This document shows positions 8,322 through 16,659 of a stretch of 64,000 nucleotides of DNA, one piece after another; the stretch's first letter is position 1, and each line of letters begins with the position of its first letter. The notes beneath the pieces are model-generated. The model was not told where the DNA came from. It ran no database searches and saw only the letters and a list, made by a program, of their open reading frames with translations. Origin of the DNA: Pontibacter litorisediminis (GTDB taxonomy: Bacteria > Bacteroidota > Bacteroidia > Cytophagales > Hymenobacteraceae); contig NZ_JARDUA010000011.1 of assembly GCF_029360645.1 (NCBI RefSeq), positions 32,471 through 96,470 on the forward strand, given 5' to 3'. The translations under genes were made by a program, and so were the position numbers.

Positions 8322-8552
8322 TTAGGACTGCAAACTTAAGCTTTTTGAGTAATTTAATATGTTTTGTACCGAGCGTTCGCTAGGCGCTTTCATAGCCCCG
8401 TCGAGGAGCTGCTGGAGCAGGAGCAGGTCGGAGCAGCCCTCGGCTAGCTCTGAGTCTTGCATTAGTGCTGATTCCAGCTGAGCGCAGGCGTCGTCGGCCA
8501 ACTCATTATATACATACTGGATCAGTTCATTCTGAGTAGAGGTTTGTATCAT
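8322..8552 (-). CDS. small partner protein of the ECF sigma factor (putative regulator)
   Basis: 76 residues from the ATG at 8550-8552, which lies inside the end of the sigma-factor gene (26-base overlap), implying translational coupling. The sequence is helical: ELIQYVYNELADDACAQLES, ALMQDSELAEGCSDLLLLQQ and a C-terminal PSERSVQNILNYSKS. It lacks a membrane segment and a full HxxxCxxC zinc motif, so it is not a classical membrane anti-sigma factor. Short proteins of this type often follow ECF sigma genes in Bacteroidota. A role as cytoplasmic anti-sigma or cofactor is inference. Confidence 0.75.
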   Translation of the reverse strand: MIQTSTQNELIQYVYNELADDACAQLESALMQDSELAEGCSDLLLLQQLLDGAMKAPSERSVQNILNYSKSLSLQS

Positions 8553-9129
8553 ACGCAATATTACTTTTTAGCATCTTTTTCCTGAGGTTGATCAGCGCGT
8601 AGCGCATACGACCCAGGGCAGTGTTGATGCTCACACCAGTGGCGTCGGCTATCTCCTGAAAGCTCATCTCTGCGTAGTGACGCATCATAAGCACTTCCCG
8701 CTGCGACTGTGGCAGCGTCTGGATAAGCGCGCGCAAGCGGGCATGCGTGTCCTCTTTTATCTGCAGCGACTCCGCAGAGTCCTCAGAGAAAGACATGTTA
8801 TTGAACACGTTGCTGCCGTCTTCCAGCGTGATCACCGGGCTTCTTTTCTCTTTACGGAAATGGTCGATTGCCAAGTTATGGGCAATGCGGCATATCCACG
8901 AAGAAAACTTGCCTTCCTCGTTATAGCGTCCGCCTTTCATGGTATGGATGGCTTTGATAAACGCATCCTGCATGAGGTCCTCGGCTGTGTACGAGTCCTT
9001 TACGATCAATAAAATGGTTGTGTAGACTTTGTTTTTGTGCCTGTTTACAAGCTGTTCAAACGCACCTTCATTACCTGCGATGTAGAGTGACACCAATGCA
9101 GAGTCGCTCAGCTGGGTAGTTGTATTCAT
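8527..9129 (-). CDS. ECF-type RNA polymerase sigma factor (sigma-70 family)
   Basis: 200-residue extracytoplasmic-function sigma factor. Region 2 (about 25-95) includes the -10 recognition segment DLMQDAFIKAIHTMK and FSSWICRIAHNLAIDHFRKE. Region 4 (about 135-190) includes LPQSQREVLMMRHYAEMSFQ and an HTH, EIADATGVSINTALGRMRYA. A 60-residue linker separates them. It would direct polymerase to a dedicated set of promoters. The overlapping small downstream gene is the likely regulator. A good TTG-N20-TATATTTG promoter lies upstream. Confidence 0.94.
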   Translation of the reverse strand: MNTTTQLSDSALVSLYIAGNEGAFEQLVNRHKNKVYTTILLIVKDSYTAEDLMQDAFIKAIHTMKGGRYNEEGKFSSWICRIAHNLAIDHFRKEKRSPVITLEDGSNVFNNMSFSEDSAESLQIKEDTHARLRALIQTLPQSQREVLMMRHYAEMSFQEIADATGVSINTALGRMRYALINLRKKMLKSNIAYDTNLYSE

Positions 9130-9215
9130 CTTAAAGCTACATTAAGTTAACGTAGAGCTTTATATCATATTGTCGCGTTTACTTGTTTTAAACAGTTTTT
9201 TTCAGAAAAGTAAAT

Positions 9216-9246
9216 CAAATATATAGAACGCCTTTTGGATGTGCAA
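9216..9246 (-). promoter_or_regulatory. candidate promoter of the ECF sigma operon
   Basis: Minus strand TTG (9244-9246), 20-base spacer, TATATTTG (9216-9223). The predicted leader is about 80 bases. It looks like a housekeeping rather than an ECF promoter. Confidence 0.45.
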
Positions 9247-9728
9247 GCATTAATGCCGGTAATATTCAAAAAAATAAGTGGACCTTATACTTGCAACCGC
9301 CTTAAAACGTTGCCCTGCACTGGCTTAAAGTGGTATATACGTAAGCAGAATGAAAGTTATAATCAGAAGGGTTAAATTTAGTTTTCCACATATAGGAAAA
9401 GCATTCGCTTTTGGCGCAATCTGTTGTGGGCGTGAGGCTTATAGGATCGTATTTTTTTCTGTTGGCACCCGCAAAAGAGCACAGCCGCGCGGCTACCTGT
9501 ACAGCAGAGGCAGCTTTATAGCAGAAGCGGCTGCCGGATTCCGGTGCAAGGCCAAAGTGCTTCCCGCCTCGGCAAGGTTCGGAATCCTGCAAATACAGGG
9601 ACAGGCTCTTGAGGCGGAGCCTTGTGGTGGGGGAAGCCATGAGCGGGGTGGGGAAGCAGTGCGACAAAAAAGCAGAGGCAGTAGCCGGTGGTGCTACTGC
9701 CTCTGCAGGGGTAAGGAATGATCCAGGC
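9247..9728. other. intergenic region with no supported gene
   Basis: Open frames exist on both strands but are Arg/Gly/Cys-rich, have no domain signature and overlap the terminator of the haemoglobin gene, so neither is called. Apart from that hairpin (9672-9706) no clear structure is seen. Confidence 0.5.
9665..9706 (-). terminator. intrinsic terminator of the truncated haemoglobin gene
   Basis: Perfect 14-bp stem (9672-9685 with 9693-9706) and 7-base loop, followed on the minus strand by a T run. Confidence 0.8.
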
Positions 9729-10124
9729 TTAGCCTATCTCCGGCTCCTGGTCCAGTATACTTAGCAGGCCCATGCGCATCTGGAAAATGCGGGCTATGCT
9801 TTTGGCTTTATACTTCGCCTCTTCTGCCTTAGGGCCATCGAACAACACCGCAATGGTTTGGGTGAACAGTACCACCCACCGTTCAAAGTGCTCCTGTTGT
9901 ATCGGCAGGCGTAAGTGCTTCGGAAAGGGCTGACCTTTATACGCCATACTCCCAAAGAGCAGCGAGCTCCAGAAATTATACATAATAGGCAGGTGTTGCT
10001 GCCAGTTTATTTGGGCAAAGCTGTTAAACACTGGCGATAGCAGCTCATCCTCGTTTACGAAGCCGTAAAAGGTGTCAACTAACAGCTTTATATCCTCTTC
10101 CGTCTCAATGTCTTTCTTCTGCAT
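9729..10124 (-). CDS. group III truncated haemoglobin
   Basis: 131-residue 2-over-2 globin. The family signature is present: DTFYGFVNEDELLSPVFN with the B10 aromatic region, WQQHLPIMYNFWSSLLFG with the E-helix, and LPIQQEHFERWVVLF with the proximal histidine (F8). Group III globins bind O2 or NO in other bacteria; their precise role varies and is often oxygen or NO handling. It appears to be transcribed alone, with its own terminator and a plain 5' region. The identification is confident, the physiological role is not. Confidence 0.9.
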   Translation of the reverse strand: MQKKDIETEEDIKLLVDTFYGFVNEDELLSPVFNSFAQINWQQHLPIMYNFWSSLLFGSMAYKGQPFPKHLRLPIQQEHFERWVVLFTQTIAVLFDGPKAEEAKYKAKSIARIFQMRMGLLSILDQEPEIG

Positions 10125-10593
10125 ACTGTTATCTTTTTCAGCACCTTTTCTCTCATTTATGGTTGCCTGTGTGGCGTGGCAGGCTTGCCGGGTATTGTGC
10201 TAGTCTGCAGTGCCGCCTGTCAAAGGCTCGCTCATGCTCCCGTAGGTCTAGCGGAGCAGCACCTCCTGTATGGTGGCGCGCGCCTTCAGCGATTGCCCCT
10301 GCGCAAGGGCAGAAGGCATGGCTTAAAGCAGTTCGCCTTCAAAAGCCCCTTTTCTCGAAGCTCTGGCAGCCTCAGTGGGCAAACCGGATAGAAAATCGAA
10401 AAGCCTATGAAGCACTGCACCTGCTGCCGTGTTCTCAATACTACAAACTTAAGCAAGCCTGCAGCCCTAAAAAATGATAGATGTCATGAAACGGCGGGGC
10501 TGATGAAAAGTGCGGACATAAAAAATCCTTCGGAAGAGCTGAGGAATCTTGCGAAGGATAGTCTTTAATTTAAATTTAAACTGCTGTCGGCTG
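10125..10593. other. intergenic region with no supported gene
   Basis: About 470 bases. Open frames here have no recognisable features. A modest hairpin (10525-10559) near the right end may terminate the next minus-strand gene. Confidence 0.5.
10525..10559 (-). terminator. possible terminator
   Basis: 8-bp stem ATCCTTCG (10525-10532) with CGAAGGAT (10552-10559), followed on the minus strand by a T run. The loop is long (19 bases), so this is a weak call. Confidence 0.4.
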
Positions 10594-10932
10594 CTACCGT
10601 CTGCTGTAGCCTTTCAGGCGGTTCAGGATGAGTAGCAGGCGCCGGTTAATCTCGCGCTCCTCCAAAGGTTTACATTGCGCGGAGATGTCACACGGTTTGC
10701 GGAGTTTGGCCTCTACGGCCTTCAGGTGATCCAGGTAGCACTCCAATGTGGTGCAGGAAACATTCTTCAGCAGCTCTTCTTCAGCCTGGCTTTCCTTTTT
10801 GTACTTCAGGTTAATGGCCTTGGCAATCTCTGCGTTTATGAGTTTCGTTACTGCGTCGTCAGTAGTGATTTCCTGCTGGTATACCTTCCGCTCGATTCTC
10901 TCCAACAAATTTCTGATGTCCAGTACTTGCAT
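10594..10932 (-). CDS. hypothetical helical protein, 112 residues
   Basis: Starts at ATG 10930-10932. Not recognised. The sequence is charged and helical: MQVLDIRNLLERIERKVYQQ, a Lys/Glu-rich middle (KYKKESQAEEELLKN), three cysteines (NVSCTTLECYLD and CDISAQC further on) and a basic C-terminus EREINRRLLLILNRLKGYSR. No signal peptide or membrane segment. The length and clean frame, with a hairpin downstream, support a real small gene. No function can be given. Confidence 0.6.
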   Translation of the reverse strand: MQVLDIRNLLERIERKVYQQEITTDDAVTKLINAEIAKAINLKYKKESQAEEELLKNVSCTTLECYLDHLKAVEAKLRKPCDISAQCKPLEEREINRRLLLILNRLKGYSRR

Positions 10933-11396
10933 GGAATAGTGTTAGTTAAGTTTTGAAAATAGTTTAATGAACGTCTTACAGTCCTGAAGGTACGCACCTG
11001 CCTGACAAGCGTTGGCTCGGAAAAATATATTTTACATTTTGATAATGCCTGTGCCTTATGTGTTAACACAAAGGCAACAGTTTTGTTATTTTGGGCTAAT
11101 TATGCTGGCCAGAGGCGCCTTCGGGGAGCAGGCCCAAAACTTAAAATAAGTAAATGTTTATACCCTGTTAAGTGTGCGTTAGTTGCAGGAATGGGGGAAA
11201 TTTTAGCAAGTGTTTTGGATATATTTGATAACCAGTTAAATGTAGCTAAATAAGAGCGGATAGCACATTTCCTGGCAGGAAAAAAAGCGAAAACTAAACC
11301 ATGGGGCTCGTGGTTAATGTGCGAAGCAATTAAAATACAAAGTCGCCCTGCCAGGTTAAACTACCTGCGGCAAGGCGACCCTGCATACTAAGCTCA
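10933..11396. other. intergenic region with no supported gene
   Basis: About 460 bases, AT-rich around 11150-11260. Contains only the terminator of the bTHX gene (11342-11379). No ncRNA could be recognised. Confidence 0.5.
11342..11379 (-). terminator. terminator of the bTHX gene
   Basis: 11-bp stem GTCGCCCTGCC (11342-11352) with GGCAAGGCGAC (11369-11379) containing one wobble on the minus-strand RNA, followed by a T-rich stretch. Confidence 0.65.
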
Positions 11397-11528
11397 CTAA
11401 GCGTTAGAGGCTTTCGCTTCTTTGTCTGTCGAGGTCATTTTCTGGTTATAACCTTTGTGAGGGCGTCTTTTGCCGTAGGTGCCCTTCGTGATTTTGCCTC
11501 TTCTGGATTTCTTATCGCCTTTTCCCAT
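11397..11528 (-). CDS. small ribosomal subunit protein bTHX
   Basis: 43 residues from ATG 11526-11528, beginning MGKGDKKSRRGKITKGTYGK and continuing RRPHKGY, the recognised THX signature. THX-family peptides sit in a cavity of the 30S head in Thermus and are widespread in Bacteroidota. An upstream in-frame start exists but adds an unrelated 27-residue extension, so the ATG with the conserved N-terminus is preferred. It is monocistronic, with its own terminator. With the mS38-like gene at 1931 this is the second tiny basic ribosomal protein in the window. Confidence 0.9.
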   Translation of the reverse strand: MGKGDKKSRRGKITKGTYGKRRPHKGYNQKMTSTDKEAKASNA

Positions 11529-11629
11529 AATATGATAATGCTTTGAAATTTGGTTTAACGGTAAACACCATACGGTTTTCCTGCAGGTATGGGTTATACG
11601 TACCGGCACATATTTAGGAAAGGCTGCTT

Positions 11630-12670
11630 TTACTCCAACACTACCCGCTGCCGCACTACCTCCTGCCCGGCCTCTGCCGTAAGTATGAACACTCCACGGA
11701 GGCCCTGTAGCTGCTCCTGCGTAAGCTGCAACTGTTCTGCATCGTTGCGGAGGCGCTGCTCAAAGACCACCCTGCCCGTCAGGTCCTGCAGCTGCACCCG
11801 AACCTGCTGGCCTGGTGCGCTCGTTGAGATACTTACCTGGCAATCGCCGCTGAGGCAGGGGTTCGGCAGCAGCAGTGCCTGCAGCTTTCCGGCTTGTTCG
11901 GTGGCAGTTACGGCCACAACCTTGCTGTACTCATACTGGCCGTCAAAATCCACTTGCTTTAGGCGGTAATAGTTTAAGCCCGGGTGCGGGTGCTTGTCCA
12001 GGAAGCGGTACTTCAGCGTAACGGCAGAATTGCCGTGGCCTTCAACGCTGCCAAGCAGCTCGAAGGTGTTGCCGTCGGCACTCCGCTCCACCTCAAAGTG
12101 GCTGTTGTTTTGCTCGCTGGCAGTCTCCCAATCCAGGCTGATGCCGCTCTGGGTGGCTTTGCCCTCAAAACGGGAGAGCTCCACGGGGAGTGGAGTGATG
12201 GGGAGGCAAGGGTCATCCGAGTCCAGGCGCGCTTGCAGGTCAACCACATTGGTCGGAAAAGGAATCTGAGGGAACCCGGGGAGCGGTATGGGAATATAGA
12301 AGAAGGTGGCTACCAGAACATCGGGCGCTGCTGTGAAAATGGCTCTATTTACAACCAGCTCCACAAAATTATTGTTTTCGGCCAGGTCCTCCCGAGTTAC
12401 CAGCGTAGGCAAGCCGCCAGCAGGGGACAGGATGAGGCCATCGATGTTAGAGCAGGCACCCCCGGTGTTGATAAAGGCCGTGAGCACGACAAGGAGGCTA
12501 GGCGATGTAGGGCTTTCCTCCTGAATCGATTCGAACTCTACGAACAGGCAGTCGTCCTCATAAGAGCAAACGCCTACCTGAACCTGTGCTTTTGTGGTTG
12601 TGCCGGAAAGCAAGAGGAGTAAAGCAGAAAGTATAGCTGGTAGGCTTAATAAAGTAAAATTTTTTCTCAT
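11630..12670 (-). CDS. secreted protein with type IX secretion (Por) C-terminal sorting domain
   Basis: 346 residues from ATG 12668-12670, which opens on a signal peptide (MRKNFTLLSLPAILSALLLL, then SGTTTKAQ). The N-terminal half is unrecognised, with an acidic CSYEDDCLFVEFE start. The middle (about 160-255) has the LPVELSRFEGKATQSG and LDWETASEQNNSHFEVERS pattern, the fibronectin-like segment often seen just before sorting domains. The C-terminus (LLPNPCLSGDCQVSIST and VRVQLQDLTGRVVFEQ) matches the type A sorting domain cut off after export. It is predicted to be a surface or released protein, consistent with gldB nearby. No enzymatic domain is visible. Confidence 0.85.
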   Translation of the reverse strand: MRKNFTLLSLPAILSALLLLLSGTTTKAQVQVGVCSYEDDCLFVEFESIQEESPTSPSLLVVLTAFINTGGACSNIDGLILSPAGGLPTLVTREDLAENNNFVELVVNRAIFTAAPDVLVATFFYIPIPLPGFPQIPFPTNVVDLQARLDSDDPCLPITPLPVELSRFEGKATQSGISLDWETASEQNNSHFEVERSADGNTFELLGSVEGHGNSAVTLKYRFLDKHPHPGLNYYRLKQVDFDGQYEYSKVVAVTATEQAGKLQALLLPNPCLSGDCQVSISTSAPGQQVRVQLQDLTGRVVFEQRLRNDAEQLQLTQEQLQGLRGVFILTAEAGQEVVRQRVVLE

Positions 12671-13085
12671 AACAGGGTAGCTAACAATTAAGACGCACGG
12701 AGTCAGCAGGGGCATACCCAATTACCAAGGGGTAAACGGAGAATATATTGCAAGGCAGGGTGGGGCTATTTGCCTTTCGCAGAGGTTTTAGTACACTTTT
12801 TCTCTCATGTTATGTACGGTTTCTGAACAACTTGGAGCTTGCGGGAAGGCTGATTTTAGTGAAGCTTTATAAATAATTTGTGAACCTCTGTGGATGGTAC
12901 CAAATTAGGAGCCACACGAATGGCGCGCACTTCCTGGCTGCAAGGGCAAGGGCATCTGCCTGAGCACCAACTGCAACAAAGGCCTTCAAAAAGCGGTTAT
13001 CTATTCGTATCTTTACAGATTGAAAATTAGCTTAAAACAGCCTCAGAAACGGCAACTTATACTTGCTGGCGGGGCTAACCAAAGT
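12671..13085. other. divergent intergenic region before uvrA
   Basis: About 415 bases between the divergent type IX cargo gene and uvrA. It holds the candidate uvrA promoter near 13008. No repeat, RNA gene or further frame is supported. Confidence 0.5.
13008..13015 (+). promoter_or_regulatory. candidate -7 element of uvrA
   Basis: TATCTTTA, one base off TAnnTTTG. Transcription would start near 13020, so an upstream TTG start codon at 13020 would have no leader; this supports the ATG at 13086. Confidence 0.3.
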
Positions 13086-15893
13086 ATGGCAAACATAACC
13101 GAAGATAATTTAGACGAGCTGGATGCCCGTCAGAACATCATTATAAAGGGCGCGCGGGTGCACAACCTCAAAAACCTGAGTGTGGCCCTGCCCCGCAACA
13201 AGTTCATCGTCATCACTGGCCTCTCCGGCTCCGGCAAGTCGTCGCTGGCGTTCGATACGCTCTATGCCGAGGGGCAGCGCATGTACGTGGAGAGCCTGAG
13301 CTCCTACGCGCGCCAGTTCCTGGGCCGCATGGACAAACCCGACGTGGACTACATCCGCGGTATCAGCCCGGCCATTGCCATTGAGCAGAAGGTGAGCATC
13401 AAGAACAACCGCTCCACCGTGGGCACCAGCACCGAGATCTACGATTACCTGAAGCTGCTCTATGCCCGCATCGGCAAAACCTACTCGCCTATCTCAGGAG
13501 AGGTGGTGCAGAAAGACAGCGTTACCGATGTGGTGGACTTTATTTTCTCGCTGGAGGATGAGGCCCGGGTAATGATTCTGGCGCCGCTGCACCAGCACAA
13601 GGAGCGCACGCTGGCCAAGGAGCTGGACCTGCTGCTGCAGAAAGGCTATTCCCGCATCTACGCCAACGGGCAGGTATACTTTATTGAGGAGCTGCTGGAG
13701 GAGAAGAAGCCGAATTTGGGTAAGGAGGTGTACATCCTGGTGGACCGCGCCGTGATCTACAAATCGGACGAGGACCTGCAGTTCCGCATCGCGGATTCGG
13801 TGCAGACAGCCTTTTTCGAGGGCCATGGCGAGTGCCGCGTCAAGTATGGCAACGATGAGGAGCGCGTGTTTTCCGACAGGTTTGAGTTGGACGGAATGGT
13901 GTTCGAGGAGCCGTCGGTAAACTTCTTCAGCTTCAACAACCCCTACGGCGCCTGCCAGACCTGCGAGGGCTTCGGCTCTGTGCTCGGCATCGACCCAGAC
14001 TTAGTTATACCTGATAAAAGCCTGACCGTGTATGAGGGGGCGATCGCGCCCTGGCGCACCGATAAGATGAGCGAATGGCTGCAGCCGCTGCTCAAAAACG
14101 GTATCCGCTTCGACTTCCCGATCCACCGCCCATACAATGAACTGACGGAGGCGGAGCAGGAGCTGCTGTGGACCGGCAACAAGTACTTTTCTGGCCTCAA
14201 TGCCTTTTTCAAAGAGATACAGTCGCAGACGCACAAGATACAGTACCGCGTGATGCTCTCGCGCTACCGTGGCCGCACCACCTGCCCCGACTGCAAGGGC
14301 TCGCGCCTGCGCAAGGATGCCAGCTACGTAAAAGTAGGTGGCAAAAGTATAACCGACCTCGTGCTGATGCCGATCACGCAGGTGCTGCCGTTTTTCCGCA
14401 ACCTACAGCTAACGGAGCATGAAGAGAACGTGGCCGAGCGCCTGGTAACCGAGGTGACGAACCGTCTGGGTTACCTGGAGCGCGTGGGCCTGGGGTACCT
14501 AACCCTCAACCGGCTTTCCAATACCTTGTCCGGAGGCGAGAGCCAACGTATCAACCTGGCCACTTCCTTGGGTAGTGCTTTGGTGGGATCGATGTACATC
14601 CTGGATGAGCCAAGCATTGGCCTGCACCCGAAGGACTCGGAGCAGTTGATCGGGGTGCTGCGCTCGCTGCAGCAGCTGGGTAATACGGTGATTGTGGTGG
14701 AGCACGAGGAAGAGATGATGCGGGCGGCCGACCAATTAATTGACATTGGTCCGGAGGCCGGCACGGGTGGCGGTAACCTGATGTTCCAGGGAACCCTGGA
14801 GGAGTTGACGAAGAAAGCGGACACCTATACGTCCAGGTACCTGAGTGGCCGCATGGAGGTGCCGGTGCCGCCCCAGCGCCGTAAGTGGCGCAATGCCATT
14901 GAGATCATCGGTGCCCGCGAGAACAATCTCAAAAACCTGAGCGTGAAGATTCCGCTGGATGTGATGACGGTGGTGACAGGGGTGAGCGGCTCCGGCAAAT
15001 CCACACTGATCAAGAAGATACTGGCCCCGGCCATGCAGAAGCTGCACGGAGCTACTTCGGAGGCTACCGGTAAGTTTGATAAACTGGCAGGCGACTACGG
15101 TAAAATAGAGCACGTGGAGTTTGTGGACCAGAACCCGATCGGCAAGTCGTCGCGCTCTAACCCGGTGACCTACGTGAAAGCTTACGACGCCATCCGTACC
15201 TTGTATGCCGATCAGCCGCTGGCAAAGTCGCGGGGCTTTAAGCCGTCGCACTTCTCGTTCAACATCGAGGGCGGCCGCTGCGAAGTGTGCCAGGGCGAAG
15301 GGCAGGTGAAGATCGAGATGCAGTTCATGGCCGATATCTACCTGACCTGTGAGAGCTGCCATGGCCAGCGCTTTAAGCAGGATGTGCTCGACATCAAGTA
15401 TAAAGACAAGAGCATCTCGGATGTGCTGGACATGACTATTGCCGACAGCATCGACTTCTTTGCCGAGCAGCCAAAGATCATCGAAAAGCTGAAGCCGCTG
15501 AACGATGTGGGATTAGGCTATATCCGGCTGGGGCAATCGAGCAACACGCTTTCGGGGGGCGAGGCGCAGCGCGTAAAGTTGGCGTCCTTCCTGACGAAGG
15601 GCGTGCAGCCGCACCAGGAGAATATCCTGTTTATCTTCGATGAGCCTAGCACCGGTCTGCATTTCCACGACATCAGCAGGCTGCTTACCTCTATCAACGC
15701 GCTCATCGAGAACGGCAACACCGTCGTAATCATTGAGCACAACATGGACATCATCAAATCTGCCGATTGGATCATCGACCTGGGGCCGGAAGGCGGCATA
15801 AACGGTGGCCACCTGCTGTTTGAGGGCACACCAGAGGATATGGCGAAGCTGGAGGATAACCACACGGCCCGCTTTCTGAAGGATAAGCTTTAG
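13086..15893 (+). CDS. uvrA: excinuclease ABC subunit A
   Basis: Damage-recognition ATPase of nucleotide-excision repair, which works with UvrB and UvrC. 935 residues from ATG 13086 (MANITEDNLDELDARQ); an in-frame TTG 66 bases upstream is possible but lies on the predicted promoter. It shows both ABC halves: the first Walker A GLSGSGKSSLAFDTLYAEGQ, a zinc-binding CQTCEGFG region and a CPDCKGSRL region, the signature LSGGESQRINLA, then the second Walker A GVSGSGKSTLIKKI, the CEVCQGEGQ / CESCHGQRF zinc module and the second signature LSGGEAQRVKLAS. Length is normal. It is followed by a strong terminator. Confidence 0.97.
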   Translation: MANITEDNLDELDARQNIIIKGARVHNLKNLSVALPRNKFIVITGLSGSGKSSLAFDTLYAEGQRMYVESLSSYARQFLGRMDKPDVDYIRGISPAIAIEQKVSIKNNRSTVGTSTEIYDYLKLLYARIGKTYSPISGEVVQKDSVTDVVDFIFSLEDEARVMILAPLHQHKERTLAKELDLLLQKGYSRIYANGQVYFIEELLEEKKPNLGKEVYILVDRAVIYKSDEDLQFRIADSVQTAFFEGHGECRVKYGNDEERVFSDRFELDGMVFEEPSVNFFSFNNPYGACQTCEGFGSVLGIDPDLVIPDKSLTVYEGAIAPWRTDKMSEWLQPLLKNGIRFDFPIHRPYNELTEAEQELLWTGNKYFSGLNAFFKEIQSQTHKIQYRVMLSRYRGRTTCPDCKGSRLRKDASYVKVGGKSITDLVLMPITQVLPFFRNLQLTEHEENVAERLVTEVTNRLGYLERVGLGYLTLNRLSNTLSGGESQRINLATSLGSALVGSMYILDEPSIGLHPKDSEQLIGVLRSLQQLGNTVIVVEHEEEMMRAADQLIDIGPEAGTGGGNLMFQGTLEELTKKADTYTSRYLSGRMEVPVPPQRRKWRNAIEIIGARENNLKNLSVKIPLDVMTVVTGVSGSGKSTLIKKILAPAMQKLHGATSEATGKFDKLAGDYGKIEHVEFVDQNPIGKSSRSNPVTYVKAYDAIRTLYADQPLAKSRGFKPSHFSFNIEGGRCEVCQGEGQVKIEMQFMADIYLTCESCHGQRFKQDVLDIKYKDKSISDVLDMTIADSIDFFAEQPKIIEKLKPLNDVGLGYIRLGQSSNTLSGGEAQRVKLASFLTKGVQPHQENILFIFDEPSTGLHFHDISRLLTSINALIENGNTVVIIEHNMDIIKSADWIIDLGPEGGINGGHLLFEGTPEDMAKLEDNHTARFLKDKL

Positions 15894-15910
15894 GAGAAGT
15901 ATAAAATATG

Positions 15911-15946
15911 AAAAGCCGCTGCAAGTATACATGCAGCGGCTTTTTT
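15911..15946 (+). terminator. terminator of uvrA
   Basis: Perfect 9-bp stem GCCGCTGCA (15915-15923) with TGCAGCGGC (15932-15940), 8-base loop, T run. Confidence 0.85.
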
Positions 15947-15949
15947 GTT

Positions 15950-16520
15950 TGCTGTGCCGGGTTCCAACCATCCCTACCCTCGTGAGAGGAAAGTATACCT
16001 GCTTCTTTCACTGCCCTCCTGCAAGGATCTTGTGGGAAGGGAGGTGAAGCTGAGGCTACTGGCTTCGAAATCCAACCACCCCTCTATCCCCTCCTTGATT
16101 AAGGAGGGGAATTTTCACCTTCCCCCAACCCTCTCCTAAGAACAGGAGAGGGAGCTTTTCAGCAAACGATTACACTCCTATAGTCCCCTCAAGGGGACAG
16201 TTGCAGAAAGCCTCAGCTACCGAATTTGTACCCAGTTTTTCTGTGAGGCGCCTATGCGAGTTTTTCCGGTGCCCGGAGGGCATTGCGACGTAGGAGCAAA
16301 GGAAAAGCTCCCAGCGCCGAATAGGAAAACGAGGCCTCCCGGCCTAGGAGGGCAGAAAGTGTACTATGGAACGGGTCGTTTGTAGGAACTAGAGGATAAG
16401 TGGTAGCTAGAAAGTACAGCTTGGTTCCAACTGCAGAAAGTGGGGGCCAAAGTATAACGGCACCAGCGGGCGCTTGCGCCAGAAGACCCTTGAAGTATAA
16501 AAGTATAAAGTATCGCTAAG
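15950..16520 (+). repeat. long intergenic repeat, copy A
   Basis: No gene is supported between the uvrA terminator and tpiA. The stretch shares phrases in the same order with copies B (47275-47910) and C (58985-59640): CCCCTCCTTGATTAAGGAGG (near 16085), CTCTCCTAAGAACAGGAGAG (near 16130), CCGGTGCCCGGAGGGCATTG (near 16268), GGTTCCAACTGCAGAAAGTG (near 16422) and CGGGCGCTTGCGCCAGAAG (near 16467). It is the most diverged copy. Each has palindromic blocks that could form hairpins. No transposase is present, so it is either a non-autonomous repeat or a structured RNA family. Confidence 0.7.
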
Positions 16521-16560
16521 TATAAATCAGCAAGTATGAACTTAACAAATACTGCGGCAA
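16494..16560 (+). repeat. cluster of AAGTATAA words before tpiA
   Basis: AAGTATAA or close variants (AAGTATGA, AAGTATCG) occur about six times within 70 bases, including 16495-16502 and 16502-16509. The word is dispersed throughout the host part of the window. Confidence 0.55.
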
Positions 16561-16659
16561 AGTATAGGTAGAGGAGGTACACCAAATTTTCCTATCTTGC
16601 CGTAAAGCTTCGGAGCAAGCAAACCAACGTATAACGAACATCAACCCAAAGTATAAAAC

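Noticed and set aside
9302..9721. Two overlapping open frames on opposite strands
   Set aside because: Both are Arg/Gly/Cys-rich with no domain or signal, and one runs through the haemoglobin gene's terminator. They look like by-products of GC-rich non-coding DNA.
10163..10477. Open frames on the plus strand between the haemoglobin and the hypothetical gene
   Set aside because: Cys/Arg/Ala-rich, two overlapping frames on the same strand, no recognisable motif.
13020..13085. TTG 13020 as the uvrA start
   Set aside because: It is 5 bases from the predicted -7 box and adds 22 unconserved residues; ATG 13086 is better.
15945..16139. 64-residue frame in repeat copy A
   Set aside because: Lies across palindromic repeats; related copies B and C do not keep the frame.
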